DNA from: Paracoccus seriniphilus
GTDB lineage: Bacteria; Pseudomonadota; Alphaproteobacteria; Rhodobacterales; Rhodobacteraceae
Direction: 5' to 3'
NCBI RefSeq assembly: GCF_028553745.1
Contig: NZ_CP067129.1
Location: 2,710,501-2,774,500 of the forward strand
Length of the DNA stretch: 64,000 bases
Shown here in pieces: positions 63,861 through 64,000 of the stretch (positions within the stretch are counted from its first letter, which is position 1; each line of letters begins with the position of its first letter). The notes beneath the pieces were generated by a model. That model was given only the letters and a program-made list of their open reading frames with translations, was not told the DNA's origin and searched no databases. The position numbers were made by a program, and so were the translations under genes.

Positions 63861-64000
63861 AGAAACGGCTTGCGACGGCCTGCCTGGCGCTTGCGGCGGC
63901 GACCCCGGGCTGGGGTCAGGCGGTGAATGACTATCCGACCAATGCGCGGGCAGAATATGTCTTTACCTGCATGGCAACCAATGGCCAGAACCGCGCCATG
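63857..64000 (+). CDS. Exported protein of unknown function, N-terminal fragment
   Basis: 48 residues are visible before the right edge. A signal peptide (MKKRLATACLALAAATPGWG) is followed by a short segment with YVFTCMATNGQ. I recall similar small exported proteins with this segment in methylotrophic alphaproteobacteria, but no function is known to me. Its start overlaps the preceding gene by ATGA, so the two are translationally coupled. Confidence 0.7.
   Translation, partial: MKKRLATACLALAAATPGWGQAVNDYPTNARAEYVFTCMATNGQNRAM

Noticed and set aside
1..64000. CRISPR arrays, tRNA/rRNA genes, insertion sequences, prophage or integrative elements
   Set aside because: I found no repeat-spacer array, cloverleaf, transposase, integrase or flanking repeats; the gene content is housekeeping and metabolic throughout.

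Overview
The window looks like a chromosomal segment of a Rhodobacterales alphaproteobacterium, most likely Paracoccus. Base composition is high in G+C. The strongest pointers are a cytochrome bc1 operon whose cytochrome c1 carries a long Ala/Glu/Asp-rich N-terminal extension (known from Paracoccus), a flaF/flbT flagellin locus, a type 2 argC, and a PQQ cluster with quinoprotein 'relay' genes beside a FlhSR-like two-component system. I see no tRNA, rRNA, insertion sequence, integrase, phage gene or CRISPR array. Almost every base lies in ordinary, densely packed coding sequence with many 1-8 nt start/stop overlaps.

Layout: (1) 1-7.0 kb, surface polysaccharide: a cut core-2-type glycosyltransferase, two tandem paralogous GT2 enzymes, galE, galU, kdsB, cysQ and a capsule-type ABC permease. 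(2) 7.1-11.2 kb: dnaK behind a heat-shock promoter, dnaJ, radC. (3) 11.5-14.6 kb: petABC (bc1 complex). (4) 14.7-15.6 kb: ribokinase. (5) 15.6-21.8 kb, minus strand: pstSCAB-phoU-phoB behind a three-repeat Pho box. (6) 21.8-25.5 kb: mutS-aroC. (7) 25.6-29.0 kb: TPP riboswitch and thiBPQ. (8) 29.0-34.0 kb: flagellar island (DUF1217 protein, flbT, flaF, fliC, a FlgN-like gene, a rod-binding protein, fliK, flgD). (9) 34.1-36.9 kb: rpe, an atypical SDR, an orphan ABC ATPase. (10) 36.9-41.6 kb: tandem glycine riboswitch and gcvTHP. (11) 41.6-44.6 kb: thioredoxin 2, a GT61 enzyme, a small monooxygenase, argC. (12) 44.6-47.7 kb: DUF779 protein, aldehyde dehydrogenase and an AcoR-like regulator lacking its AAA+ domain. 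(13) 47.8-54.1 kb: aglEFGAK alpha-glucoside uptake and hydrolysis. (14) 54.1-59.7 kb: quinoprotein metallohydrolase, pqqABCDE, SoxYZ-like carrier, EF-hand protein. (15) 60.0-64.0 kb: operon of a LuxR-type response regulator, a FIST-domain protein, a soluble hybrid histidine kinase and two exported proteins, the last cut by the window edge.

The most interesting part is the right end. PQQ biosynthesis and its exported helpers sit next to a response regulator / FIST / hybrid kinase operon. The kinase has no membrane segment and no recognisable sensor domain, so the FIST protein, translationally coupled to it, is the natural candidate sensor. As I recall it, the arrangement resembles the Pseudomonas aeruginosa region where a FIST-type nitric-oxide sensor (NosP), its kinase and an alcohol-oxidation response regulator lie near pqq genes. 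An aldehyde dehydrogenase with its own regulator lies about 10 kb away and could take the next step of alcohol oxidation. Several cis elements are also clear: two riboswitches, a Pho box, a heat-shock promoter, two strong palindromic operator candidates around the AcoR-like gene, and intercistronic hairpins.
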